Part shown: piece after piece, positions 24,241-35,377 of the stretch
Numbering within the stretch: position 1 is the stretch's first letter
Layout of the letters: every line of letters starts with the position of its first letter
NCBI GenBank assembly: GCA_023935145.1
Contig: CM043700.1
Coordinates: 69,949,120 to 70,013,119 of the forward strand
Length of the DNA stretch: 64,000 nt
Reading direction: 5' to 3'
Source: Bretschneidera sinensis
Taxonomy: Eukaryota > Streptophyta > Magnoliopsida > Brassicales > Akaniaceae
Notes under the pieces: model-generated
What the model was told of the DNA's origin: nothing
The model's database searches: none
Seen by the model: the letters and a program-made list of their open reading frames with translations, nothing else
Made by a program: the position numbers and the translations under genes

Positions 24241-27200
24241 CAACTAAAGCTGTAAAGCCCAATTACTAAACCATTTATGTATAGCATAATGGTATCACAT
24301 GCAAGTGACAAAGGCATCAAATTTTGATAAGCATATATAGAATGATGGAAGCACAAGCAAGTGACAAAAGCATTAAAAAAGGAACATAGCAGTAAACCAG
24401 TGTCAAACAAAGCATGTATAGCATAATGGTATAACAAGAGAGTGCAAAAAGGCATCAAAATTTGAATCCAACAGCAAACCAATACCAAACCATTGATGCA
24501 TATCACAACAGTATAAAAAACAATTGCAAAAGGCATTAAAATTTGAACCTAACACCAAAATATCAAACGAGCATATATAGAATGTTGAGAGCATAAGCAA
24601 ATGACAAAAGCATCAAAAAAGGAATAAAGCAGCAAACTAGTGTCCAATAAAGCATATATAGCATAATGGAAGAATAATATAGTGCAAAAAGGCATCATAA
24701 TTTGAAACCAACAGCAAACTAGTACCAAACCATAGATGCATAGCACAACAATATCAAAAACAAGTGCAAAAGGCATTAAAAATTGAACCTAACACCAAAC
24801 CATACATGTATCGCATAATGGTAGCACAAGCAAGTGCCAAAGGCATAAAAATTTGAAGGCAAGAGCAAACTAGTACTAAGACATTCATGTATAGCGTAAT
24901 GGTAGCACAAAAAAGTGCTAAATGCATCAAAATTAGAAGCCAACAGCAAGCCAATACCAAACCATCCATAAATAGCATAATGGCAGGCCAAGTAAGTGCC
25001 AAAGGTATCAAATTTTGAAGCAAACTGCAAACCAATACCAAACCATGCGTGTATAACATATTGATAAGACAAGCAAGTGCTAGAGTCATCAAAATTTGAA
25101 CCGAGCAGTAAACCTATACCAAACCATCCATGTATAGCATAGTGGTAGCATAAGCAACAGCTAAAGACATCAAAATTTGAACCCAACTGCAAACCAGTAC
25201 CAAACTATCCATGTATATCATAATGGCAGCACAAGCAAGTGCTAAAAGCATCAAAAAAGGATCTTAGCAGAATATATATACCAAACCATCCATGTATAGC
25301 ATAATGGTGGCATAAGCAAGTTCTAAATGCATCAAAATTTGAACTTAGCAACAAACCAGTACCAAACCATCCATGCGGAGCATAATGGTTGCACAAACAA
25401 GTGGCAAATGCATCAAAATTTGAACCCAACAGCAAGCCTATACCCAACCATTCATATATAGCATAATTGTAGCATAAATAAGTGTCAAATGAATCAAAAT
25501 TTGAACCCAGCAACAAACATATACCAAACCATGCATGTATAGTATAATGTAGTACAAGCTTGTACTAACGACATCAAAATTTAAATCCAGTAGGAAATTA
25601 ATATCAAAACAAGCATATATAGAATAATAGGAGCACAATCAAGTGACAAGAACATCAAAAAAATGATATGAACAACAAACCAGTGTCAAACAAGTATATA
25701 TTGCATAATGGTAGAACAAGCAAGTGTCAAAAGGCATCAAAATTTGAAACCAACAGCAAACCAATACCCAATCATGCATGCATAGCAAAACGGTATCGCA
25801 AACAAGTGCCAAAGGAATAAAAAATTGAACCTAGAATCAAACCAATACAAAACTATGCATCTATAGAATAACGGTGGCATAAGTAGGTGCCAAATGCATC
25901 AAAATTTGAACCAATAGCAAACTAGTACTAAGTCATTCATGTATAGCGTAATGGTAGCAGAAGCAAGTGCTAAGGGATCAAAATTTGAACCTAGAAGCAA
26001 ACCTATAAAAACCATCCATGTATAGCATAATGGTAGCACAACCAACTGTCAAAGGCATCAAAATTTGAACCCAGTACCAAACCAGTACCAAACTATGTAT
26101 ACATAGCATAACGGCAGTACTAGCAAGTGCTAAAAGCATAAAAAAAAAACAACCATCCATGTATAACATTATGGTGGCACAACCAAGTGCTAAATGCATC
26201 AAATTTTGTTATCAGCAATAATCTAGTCCAAAACCATCCATGTATAGCATAATGGTTGCACAAGAAGTGCCAAACATATCAAAATTTTAACCCAACAAGA
26301 AGCCTATATCCAGCCATCCATGCGTAGCATAATGGTAGCACAAGCAACTGCCAAAAGGCATAAAATGTGAAACCGGTACCAAACTATGCATGCATAGCAT
26401 AATGATATCACAAGCAAGTGTCAAATGTGTCAAATATTGAACCTAGCAGCAAACCAATACCAAACCATGCATGTATAGCATAATGTTAGAACAAGCAGGT
26501 GCCAAAAGCATCAAAATTTTAACACCACAGCAAACCCGTAGCAAACTATTTATGTATGGAATAATGGTAGCACAAACAAGTGCTAATGGAATCAAAATTT
26601 GAACTCAATGACAAATTAGTATCAAAACAAGTATATATAGAATGATGGGAGCACAAAGAAGTGACAAAAGCATCAAAAAAGGAACAGAGTAGCAAACCAT
26701 TGTCAAACAAAGGAAATATAGCATAATGGTAGAACAAGAGAGTGCCAAATTGCATCAAAATTTGAAACCAACAGCAAGCCAGTACCAAACTATGCATGTA
26801 TAGCACAATGGTATAAAAAACCAAGTGCAAAAGGCATTAAAAATTGAACCTAACAACAAACCAATACCAAACATGCATGTATAGCATAATGGTAGTACAA
26901 GCAGGTGCCAAAGGCATCAAAGCTTGAATGCAGCAGAAAACTAGTACGAAGCCATTCATGTATAGCGTAATGTTAGCACAAGAAAGTGTTGAATGCATAA
27001 AAAATGGAGCCCAACAGCAAACCTATACCAAACCATCCATGTATAGCATAATGGTAGCATAACCAAGTGACAAAGGCATCAAATTTTTAAAAACACACAT
27101 AGAATGACATGAGCACAAACAAGTGACAAAAGCATCAAAAAGGAATAGAGTAGCAAACCAAAGTCAAACAAAGCATATATAGCATAATGGTAGAACACGA

Positions 27201-28268
27201 GAGTGCAAAAAAGGCATCAAAATTTGAAATAAACAACAAACCAGTACAAAACCATGGCTGCATAGCACAACGGTATAAAAAAAAAGTGCAAAAGTATTAA
27301 AAATTGAACCCCAAAACATCAAACAAGCATATATAGATGATAGAAGCACAAGTAAGTGACAAAAGCATAAAAAAAAAAAGAACAGAGCAGCAAACAAGTG
27401 TCAAACAAAGCATATATAACATAATAGTAGAACAAGAGAGTGCAAAAAGGCATCAAAATTTGAAACCAATAACAAACCAGTACCAAATCATGGATGCATA
27501 GAGCAACGGTATCAAAAATAAGTGTAAAAGGCATTAAAAATTGAACATAACACGAAACTAATACCAAACCATGCATGTATAATATAATGGTAGCACAAGC
27601 AAGTGTCAAAGGCATCAAAATTTGAACGCAGCAGCAAACTAGTACCAAGCCATTAATGTTTAGCGTAATGGTAACACAAGAAAGTGCTAAATACATCAAA
27701 ATTGAAACCTAACAACAAACCTATTTCAAACCATCAATGTATATCATAATGGCAGCACAAGCAAGTGCGAAAGGCACCAAATTTTGAAGCAAACTACAAA
27801 CCAATACCAAACCATGCAAGTAGAGCAAAATGATAGAACAAGCAACTGCTAAAGGCATCAAAATTTGAACCGACCAGCAAACCTATACCAAATCATCCAT
27901 GTATAGCATAATGGTAGAATAAACAACAGCCAAAGACATCAAAATTTGAACCAAGCTGCAAACCAGTACCAAACCATCATGTATAGCATAATGGTAGCAC
28001 AAACAAGTTCTAAAAGGATCAAAAAATGATATCAACAACATACCTATACCAAACCATCAATGTATAGCATAATGGTGGCACAAGTAAGTGCTAAATGGAT
28101 CAAAATTTGAACTCAGCAGCAAACCAGTACCAAAACATCCATGTATAGTATAATGGTTACACAAGTAAATGCCAGAGGCATTAAAATTTAAATCCAACGG
28201 CAAGCCTATACCTAACCATCCATGTATAGCATAATTGTAGCACAAACAGGTGTCAAGGGCATCAAAAT
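24241..28268. repeat. 81-bp satellite, array C (about 49 monomers)
   Basis: Same monomer and orientation as arrays A and B. It contains clear blocks of a three-monomer higher-order unit (about 240 bp), for example 24320-24560, 24560-24790, 26620-26860, 27080-27320 and 27320-27560. The array stops abruptly inside a monomer at 28268, where copia reverse transcriptase sequence begins. Confidence 0.95.
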
Positions 28269-29520
28269 TTGATCAACTCTTGGAGGAAGATGGAAGCTAG
28301 CTATGGAGGAAGAAATACATTCTTTGAGGAAGAACAACTCTTGGGAATTGGTGCCCAAACCAGAAAAACAGAGAGTTGTGGATTGTAAATGGATTTACAA
28401 GATCAAATAAGGGAACACTCCAGGGGATAAAGTTCGGTACAAGGCTAGAATGGTGGCGAAGGGGTTCACGCAAAGAGAAGGCATAGAATTCACAGAAATT
28501 TTCTCACCGATTATACCCAAGGTGAAGGAAATGGTGATTATCTTCATCTATGTCGATGATATGCTGTTGGTTGGGAACAACAGGGAGATGATAGAAAAGT
28601 GGAAATCTCAACTCAGTTTAGAGTTTCAGATGAAGGATTTTAGCCATGCACAAAAGATCCTTGGGATGAGCATAATTCAGGACAAGGCAAGAAACAGGTT
28701 GAAGGTTTCTCAGTCATCCTACATAGAAAAGATGATATCTAAGTTTTCTATGGAAGATAGTAAACTAGTGAAGATTTCCTTTGCTGGTCATTTCAAGTTA
28801 TCCAGCAATCAATGTACAAGATCGGATGAGGAGAGAAAAGAAATGGAAAAGGTCCCTTACTCTAGTGCGGTTGGATCAGTCATGTTCATGATGGTAAGCA
28901 CTAGACTCGATATTACTCATGCAATTAGTGTTCTCAGCAGGTTTATGAGTAATGCTGGAAATGAGCATTGGCTTGGGATGAAGTGGTTACTGAGGTACTT
29001 GAAGGGAAGCCTAGATGTGGGGCTTGTGTACGAGAAGAGGGGTAAGTCCATCTGTCTAAAAGGTTATGCTGATTCAGACTATGGAGCAGACCGGGATAAA
29101 AAGAAGATTGATTACCTCCTACTTCTTCAACTTAGACGGATGTTGTATAAGTTAGAAGGCTCAATTGCAGCCGGTGGTAGCACTCTCAACAATTAAGGCT
29201 GAGTACATAGCGGCAACGGAAGCCATTAAGGAGGCTATGTGGTGCAAAGGGTTGTTGGAAGAGTTGAAGGTCCTAAAAGAGCAGGTGGTGGTGTATTCGG
29301 ATAGCCAAAGTGTGTTGCGTTTGTGCAAGAATCCGGTGTTCCATGAGAGGACTAAGTATATAGATGTTCGGTATCATTTCATTCGGGAAAATGTTACAGA
29401 ATGATGCATTCATATGGACAAAGTCACAACGGAAGAAAATTCTGCTGATTTATGCACCAAAGTTCTACCTCTAAGCAAGTTCAATCATTGCCTTAGACTT
29501 ATTATGATTGGAGTCGGATG
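28269..29520 (+). pseudogene. Copia-3 reverse transcriptase and RNase H
   Basis: The frame starts in the conserved lead-in (RWKLAMEEEIHSLRKNN, VVDCKWIYKIK), has a TAA at about 28408, then continues openly from 28450 for about 230 codons. It includes [20 protein letters not shown] and then, with about 100 residues missing, the intact polymerase box YVDD (28549-28560). QKILGMSI, IEKMISKFSMEDSK, AVGSVMFMM-STR-DITHA and HWLGMKWLLRYLKGS follow. A frameshift in RNase H near 29130 leads into KAEYIAATEAIKEAMWCKGLL and DSQSVLRLCKNP. An in-frame TGA at 29402-29404 precedes the usual C-terminal tail (ENSADLCTK). The missing block contains the first catalytic Asp, so polymerase activity is not expected despite the clean YVDD box. 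Confidence 0.92.
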
Positions 29521-29587
29521 ATATGCTGACTCATGTTAATTTTGAATCCTGAGTTCTCTACATAATGGGTTCGGGTTTAATCGCTTA

Positions 29588-29601
29588 GACAAAGGTAGAG
29601 A
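29588..29601 (+). other. Copia-3 polypurine tract
   Basis: ACAAAGGTAGAGAT immediately precedes the LTR start TGTTGG at 29602; this is the plus-strand priming site typical of this copia group. The same tract in minus orientation lies beside the 3' LTRs of Copia-1 and Copia-2. Confidence 0.85.
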
Positions 29602-30411
29602 TTGTTGGTATTTGTCTAAGGATTAAATGGGTTGAAGAATGAAGCTTCATCAGGCCTTGGAGCCACAGCACAAGGAGTGTGTGCCACGACCTCCAGCAAA
29701 GGATGTAGTTCTAGGTAGTGTGCGCCGTGACACAGTGTGGTGTGCACCGCGGCGCCCAGCAACTGGAGGTGGTGTGCCCTGTAGTGAGCAGTGGCCTGCC
29801 CTATTCTGGGCCACAGCGCCAGGCACACCTAATGCCAATTTTCAGCACTCTTCTCCTGGTGCGTGGGGCTTGATTCAAACGCACAGGATCACTTAGACTT
29901 GTTGAAGGGCTATGATTGTTTGGTCCTCAAGATCTAAGGGTTGAGATTGACTTCAAGATTGGTTAAAGAAGTCGGTGCACTATATAAAGGGTCATCTAGC
30001 TTCAATAACAACAAATGAATCAACACAATTCTAGTGTAAGTGTGAGAGTGCAAAGACATAAACACAAGAGAGGCACTAGAAGTGATCTCATTCAAGAGTG
30101 GCTGGTGTTGAGAGAGAGAATACAAGAAGTGGGGTTCAAGGGCTTTGTAACTGGAATTTTCTTGGGGAAAATTCCAGGGAAACACTTAGTTTTTATCTCT
30201 TTGTTGTATCTTCTTTCATGTACCAAGAACAAGAGGGTTCTTGAGGAGGTGTTGCTGTAATTGTAAGAACTCCATTAATTTAGTGCAGAGAGCTCGGAGG
30301 AGCTCACGGGGATGTAGGCATTTGCCGAACCTCGATAACAATTGCTTGTGTCATTTCTTTGATTGGTCTAATTGCTGTTTATTACAAGTCTTTCTAGACT
30401 TTGGTGTTAGG
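29602..30411 (+). repeat. Copia-3 3' LTR, truncated at its end
   Basis: It starts TGTTGGTATTTGTCTAAGGA and carries a GC-rich section, a TATA box, the 'gttcttgaggaggtgttgct' section and the 'cctcgataacaattgcttgtg' section, in the order seen (reversed) in Copia-2 LTRs. It ends in 'ggtgttaggtacac', short of the expected TTTCCAACA terminus, where satellite sequence takes over. About 75 bp are missing. Confidence 0.88.
29980..29990 (+). promoter_or_regulatory. LTR TATA box of Copia-3
   Basis: CTATATAAAGG in the middle of the LTR, at the position matching the minus-oriented CCTTTATATAGG in both Copia-2 LTRs. It would drive element transcription from an LTR. Confidence 0.7.
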
Positions 30412-33400
30412 TACACCTTTTTTTTTTCTTGAATGTGGGTTTCTGAATAAATAAAATCCATTTTAAAACACAAGTTTGGATTTTGTGCAAAAGTTTAGAT
30501 TTTACATTAATTGTTACCACATAGAGAGGCTTTAGGGGTGAAAATGAAAAACACTTGTCCAATAGACGAGATGAGGGTTAAGTATAAGTTATTTTTTAAT
30601 GTGTAATGTGAGTTCTAGAAAAAGTAAATCCATTTTAAAACCCCGATTTGCATGTTGTGAAAAAGTTTAAATTTAAGGTTAACCGTTAACACTTATAAAG
30701 GTTTTAGAAGTTAAAATGTAAAAAACTTATCCAATCGATGAACAGTTGGTTACTTAAATGTTCTTTTTGTCAAATGTGAGTTGAGAAACAAACGAATACA
30801 ATTTTAAAATAGTGGTTTGGATTTTGTGCAAGTTTAGGTTTTACATTAACCGTCAACACATGCAGAGGTTTTAGGGGTGAAAATGAAAAATACTTGTCCA
30901 ATCAACGAGATATGGGTTAAATACATGTTTTTTTTTATTGAATGCGATTTGTAGAAGAAAAGAAGTTCATTTCAAAACACTGGTTTGCAATTTTTGCATA
31001 AGTTTAGGTTAAAGCTGAACTATTAGCACATAGTGCTTTTAGGGGTGAAATTATAACATATTGGTCCAATCACGACACGTAGATTAAGTTGATGTTGTTG
31101 TGTTTTGTTTGAATTTCAGTTGTGGAACAAATAAAACCCATTTTAAAACACTTGTTTGCATTTTATGTAAAAGTTTTACTTTAAAGCTAACTATTCACAC
31201 TTAGAGAGGTTTAGAGGTTAAATGTAAAATACTTGTCCAATCGATGAGGTGAGGGTTATATACACCTTCTTTGTTTTGATTGTGAGTTTCTAAACGAACG
31301 ATATCTATTATAAAACAAAAATTTGGATTTTGTGTAAAAGTTTGGATTTTACGTTAACTGTTACCACATAGAGAAATTTTAAGGGTTAAAATGAAAAAGG
31401 CTTGCCCAATGGATGAGATGAGGGTGAAATACTTGTACCTTTTATCTAATGTGTGTTGTGGAACAAAAGAAATCCATTTTAAAGCACCGATTTGCATTTG
31501 TGTAAAAGTTTATGTTTAAGGTTAACCTTTAACACTTATAAAGGGTTTAGAGGTTAAAATGTAAAATATTTTCCCAATAGACGAACCATGGGTTACATAC
31601 GTGTTATGTTTTTGTCAAATTTTAGTTGAGGAAGAAACAAAATCATTTTTAAAACCCTGGTTTAGATTTTGTGAAAAAATTTAGGTTTTACGTTAACTAT
31701 TAACATAGAGAGGTTTTAGGGGTGAAAATGATAAACACTTGTCCAATCGACGAGACAAGGGTTATGTACACGCTCTTTTTGTCGAATGTTAGTTATGAAA
31801 CAAAAAAAAGTCATTTTTAAAACTCTGGTTTGCAATTTGTATAAATGTTTAATCTTAAACCAAACCATTAACACTTAGAGTTTTAAAGGTTAAAATGTAA
31901 AATACTTGTCCAATCGACGAACCATGGGTTACGTATGCATTCTTTGTCAAATGTGAGTTGAGGAACCAACGAAATTAATTTTAAAATACTGGTTTGAATT
32001 TTGTGAAAAATTTTTAAGATTAAGATTAATCGTTCTTACTTAGAGAGGTTTTAAAGGTTAAAATGTAAGATACTTGTCCAATCGATGAGAAGAGGATTAC
32101 TTACACCTTCATTTTGTTTATTTTGAGTTTTAGAACAAACAAAATGCATTTTAAAACATAAGTTTGGATTTTGTGCAAAACTTTTGGGTTTGTGCAAAAG
32201 TTTAAGTTTAAGGTTAATTGTTAACACTTATAGAGGTTTTAGTGGTTAAAATGTAAAATACTTGTCGAATTGATGAGCCGGGGGTTTAATATACGTTCTT
32301 CTAGTTTTATTTGAGTTGTGGAACAAACAAAATCAATTTTCAAACACTGATTTGGAACTTGTTCAAAAGTTTACGTTTTGCGCTAACCATTAACACAGTG
32401 TACTTCAATGGGGAAAAATAAAATATACTTATCCAACCAACGAGATGTGGTTAAGTAGACATTCTTTTTTTTAATGTGAGTTGGGAAACAAACAAAACCC
32501 ATTTTAAAACATTGGTTTATATTTTGGGCAAAAGTGTAAGTTTAAATGAAAAAACCTTCTTTTTTATTGAATTTGAGTTTCAGAACAAGTGAAATCAATT
32601 TGAAAGCACAAATTTGGATTTTTGAGCAAAAGTTTAGGTTTTATGTTAATTGTTACCACATAGAGGGTTTTAGGGGTGAAAATGAAAATTGTTTTTCCTA
32701 TTGACAAGATTGGGGTTTAGTATACTTTTTTTTTTTTTGTAATGTGAGGTCTGGAACAAAAAAAATCTATTCTAAAACACTGATTTGCATGTTGTGCAAA
32801 AGATTATATTTAAGGCTAATCTTTGTTTACGTACACCATCTTTGTTTTCATTGTGAGTTTCCAAACAAACAATATCTATTATAAAACACAAGTTTAGATT
32901 TTGTGTAAATTTTGGATTTTACGTTAACTGTTACCACATAGAGAACATTTAGGGGTTAAAATGAAAAAGGCTTGCCTAATGGAGGGGATGACGGTGAAGT
33001 ACTTCTACATTTTATCTAATGTGTGTTGTGGAACAAAAGAAATCCATTTTAAAGCACCAATTTGCATTTTGTGTAAAAATTTATGTTTAAGGTTAACCCT
33101 TAACACTTATAGAGGGTTTAGAGGTTAAAATGTAAAATATTTGTCCAATAGACAAACCATGGATTACATACACGTTTTTTTGTGTCAAATGTTAGTTGAG
33201 GAAGAAAAAAAATTAATATTAAAACATTGGTTTTGATTTTCTGTAAAAGTTTAGGTTTTACGTTAACTATTAACACAGAGGTTTTATGGGTGAAAATAAA
33301 AAAATACTTGTGCAATCGACGAGATAGGGGATAAGTACACCTCTTTTGACGAATGTTAGTTGTGGAACAAAAGAAATCAATTTTAAAAATTTGGTTTGCA

Positions 33401-33726
33401 ATTTGTGCAAATGTTTAGTCTTACGCCGAACCATTAACACTTAAAGAATTTTTAGAGGTTAAAATGTAAAATACTTGTCCAATCAATGAACCATGGGTTA
33501 TATAGACATTCTTTGTCAAATGTAAGTTGAGGAACCAACAAAATCTAGTTTAGAACACCATAATGGATTTTAGGCAAAAATTTAAGTTTACGATTAATCT
33601 TTCTTGCTTAGAGAGGTTTTAGAGGTTAAAATGTAAGATACTTGTCCAATCGAAGAGCTGAGGGTTACGTACACCTTCATTTTGTTTATTTTGAGTTTTG
33701 GAACAAAAAAAATCCATTTTAAAAGT
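30412..33726 (+). repeat. 168-bp satellite, plus-oriented block 1 (about 20 monomers)
   Basis: Head-to-tail monomers of 165-173 bp. Landmarks in order: GTTTTAGGGGTGAAAATG, ACTTGTCCAATCGACGAG, GAGTTGTGGAACAAA, CCATTTTAAAACACTGGTTTG, TTTGTGCAAAAGTTTAGG, GTTAACCGTTAACAC. At least two monomer subtypes differ in the first part (GGGGTGAAAATGAAAAA versus GAGGTTAAAATGTAAAA with a following ACCATGGGTTA). Open frames across it are short and meaningless. Size and organisation resemble centromeric satellites of plants. Confidence 0.95.
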
Positions 33727-34535
33727 TTGGTCCACAACTCAAATTCCACAAAGAAGAACGTGTACGAAACCTTCAGCTCATCCATTCGACAAGTATTTTA
33801 TATTTTAACCACTATAAGAGTTAACAATTAACCTTAAACCTAAACCTTTGCACAAAATGCAAACTGGTGTTTTAAAATGGACAAACATTTTTTATTTTCA
33901 CTCCTAAAACCTCTATATATGGCACGGTTAATGTAAACCCTTAACTATTTGCACAAAATCCAAATTGATCTTTTAAAATGGATTTTGTTTGTTCCAAAAC
34001 TGAAAATAAACAAAACTAAGGTGTACATGACCCTCGGCTCTTCGATAGGTATCTTAAATTTTAACCTCTAAAGTCTCTCTAAGTGAGAATTATTAATCTT
34101 AAACTTAAAGTTTTGCATAAAATCCAAACTAGTGTTTTAAAATAGAATTGGTTGGTTCCTCAACTTACATTTGACAAGGAATGTCTACGCAACCCATGGT
34201 TCGTCAATTGGACAAGTATTTTACAATTTATCATTTAAAACTTTTTTAAGTGTTAATGGTTCGTCTTAAGACTAAACATTTTCAAAAATTGCAAATTGCA
34301 AACCACAATTTTAAAATAGATTTCTTTTGTTCCACAACTAACATTGGACAAAAGAGCGTGTACTTCTCATTGATTAGACAAGTATTTATCATTTTCACCC
34401 CAACAACCTCTATGTGTTAATAGTTAACGTAAAACCTAAACTTTTGCACAAAATCCAAACTAGTGTTTTAAAATTGATTTTGTTTCTTCCTCAACTAATA
34501 TTTGACAAAAAAAAAATGTTGTAACCCACAGTTCC
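33727..34535 (-). repeat. 168-bp satellite, inverted block, left part
   Basis: At about 33727 the monomers change to the reverse complement (CCATTTTAAAA switches directly to GTTTGGTCCACAACTCAAAT). The block runs to 34535, where Copia-2 is inserted. It continues in phase at 46385: the monomer reads on from the target duplication GTTCC into TCTATTG-ACAAATATTTTAC. Confidence 0.93.
34531..34535. other. Target site duplication of Copia-2, left copy
   Basis: GTTCC flanks the element here and at 46380-46384, inside a 168-bp monomer (expected GGTTC-TCTATTGGACAAAT). Confidence 0.85.
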
Positions 34536-35377
34536 TATTGGAAAATCACCCTCTATGCCCAAGTTGTGATCTTTCCAAACACCTAAGTCCAGAATGACTT
34601 GTACAAACAGAAACAAGAATCAAAGCATAAAAGAGAACACAAGTAATTGTTATCGAGGTTCAGCAATGTGCCTACGTCCCCGTGAGCTCCTCCGAGCTAT
34701 CTGCACTAAATCAATGGAGTTCTTACAATTACAGCAACACCTCTTCAAGAACCCTCTTGTTCTTGAAGAACAAAATAAGAGAAAAAGAAAGTGATAAGAA
34801 CTAAGTGTTTGCCTGGAATTTTCCCTAAGAAAATTCCAATTACAAAGCCCTTGAATCCCCAATCTATACTACTCTCTCTCTAAACAACCAACCTCTCTTC
34901 AATAAGTTTCTCTTGTGTTTTGTGTCTTTGCACTCTCACACTTGATCTCACTTATTTTATCTCACCCTTGTGATTGCTCTTAGATGACCCTTTATATAGG
35001 GCAATGACCACCTCATCCAATCTTTGATATCAATCTCAACCCTTAGATCTCAAGAACCAAAGACTCACGACTCTCTAAGAGTCTAAGTGAACCTGTGCGT
35101 TTTAACCAAGTCCCACGCACCATCTCAAAGTGCTGATTAATTGGTGTCAGTGTGTTTCATGCTGAGGCTTGAAACAGGGCGTGCCGCGGCTCAGAAGTGG
35201 GGAAACTTGCTGCCTTGCTGGAGGCCGCGGCACGGATGGGTTGAGCCCCGATGTAGCCTGGATGGGAGGAGCTTCCGGCCTTGCTGGAGGCCATGGCACC
35301 CAAGGCTGGGCTGCGGCGCACAACCATACCTGATGCTGACCATTTTCACTTGTTTAATTCTTTGACAAATCTCAACA
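34536..35377 (-). repeat. Copia-2 3' LTR
   Basis: Minus orientation; the inner end TGTTGAGATTTGTC lies next to the polypurine tract (35378-35392). The outer terminus is TATTGG on the plus strand where the partner has TGTTGG. The TATA box (CCTTTATATAGG) is near 34989-35001. Confidence 0.93.

Larger units (their letters stand above)
28269..30411 (+). mobile_element. Copia-3: 3' half of a Ty1/copia element
   Basis: Plus-strand reverse transcriptase, RNase H, polypurine tract and most of a 3' LTR. It lacks gag, protease, integrase and 5' LTR. The left end joins a partial 81-bp monomer; the right end joins the 168-bp satellite inside the LTR. Its sequence is close to Copia-1 and Copia-2. Confidence 0.92.

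Noticed and set aside
33118..33315. Short basic frames in the 168-bp satellite (also 47389-47619, 49535-49759, 50892-51101)
   Set aside because: They repeat with the monomer and arise from AT-rich tracts; no domain.
30412..34535. Telomere-type repeats (TTTAGGG) in the satellite
   Set aside because: GTTTTAGGGG occurs once per 168-bp monomer and never as a tandem telomere array.
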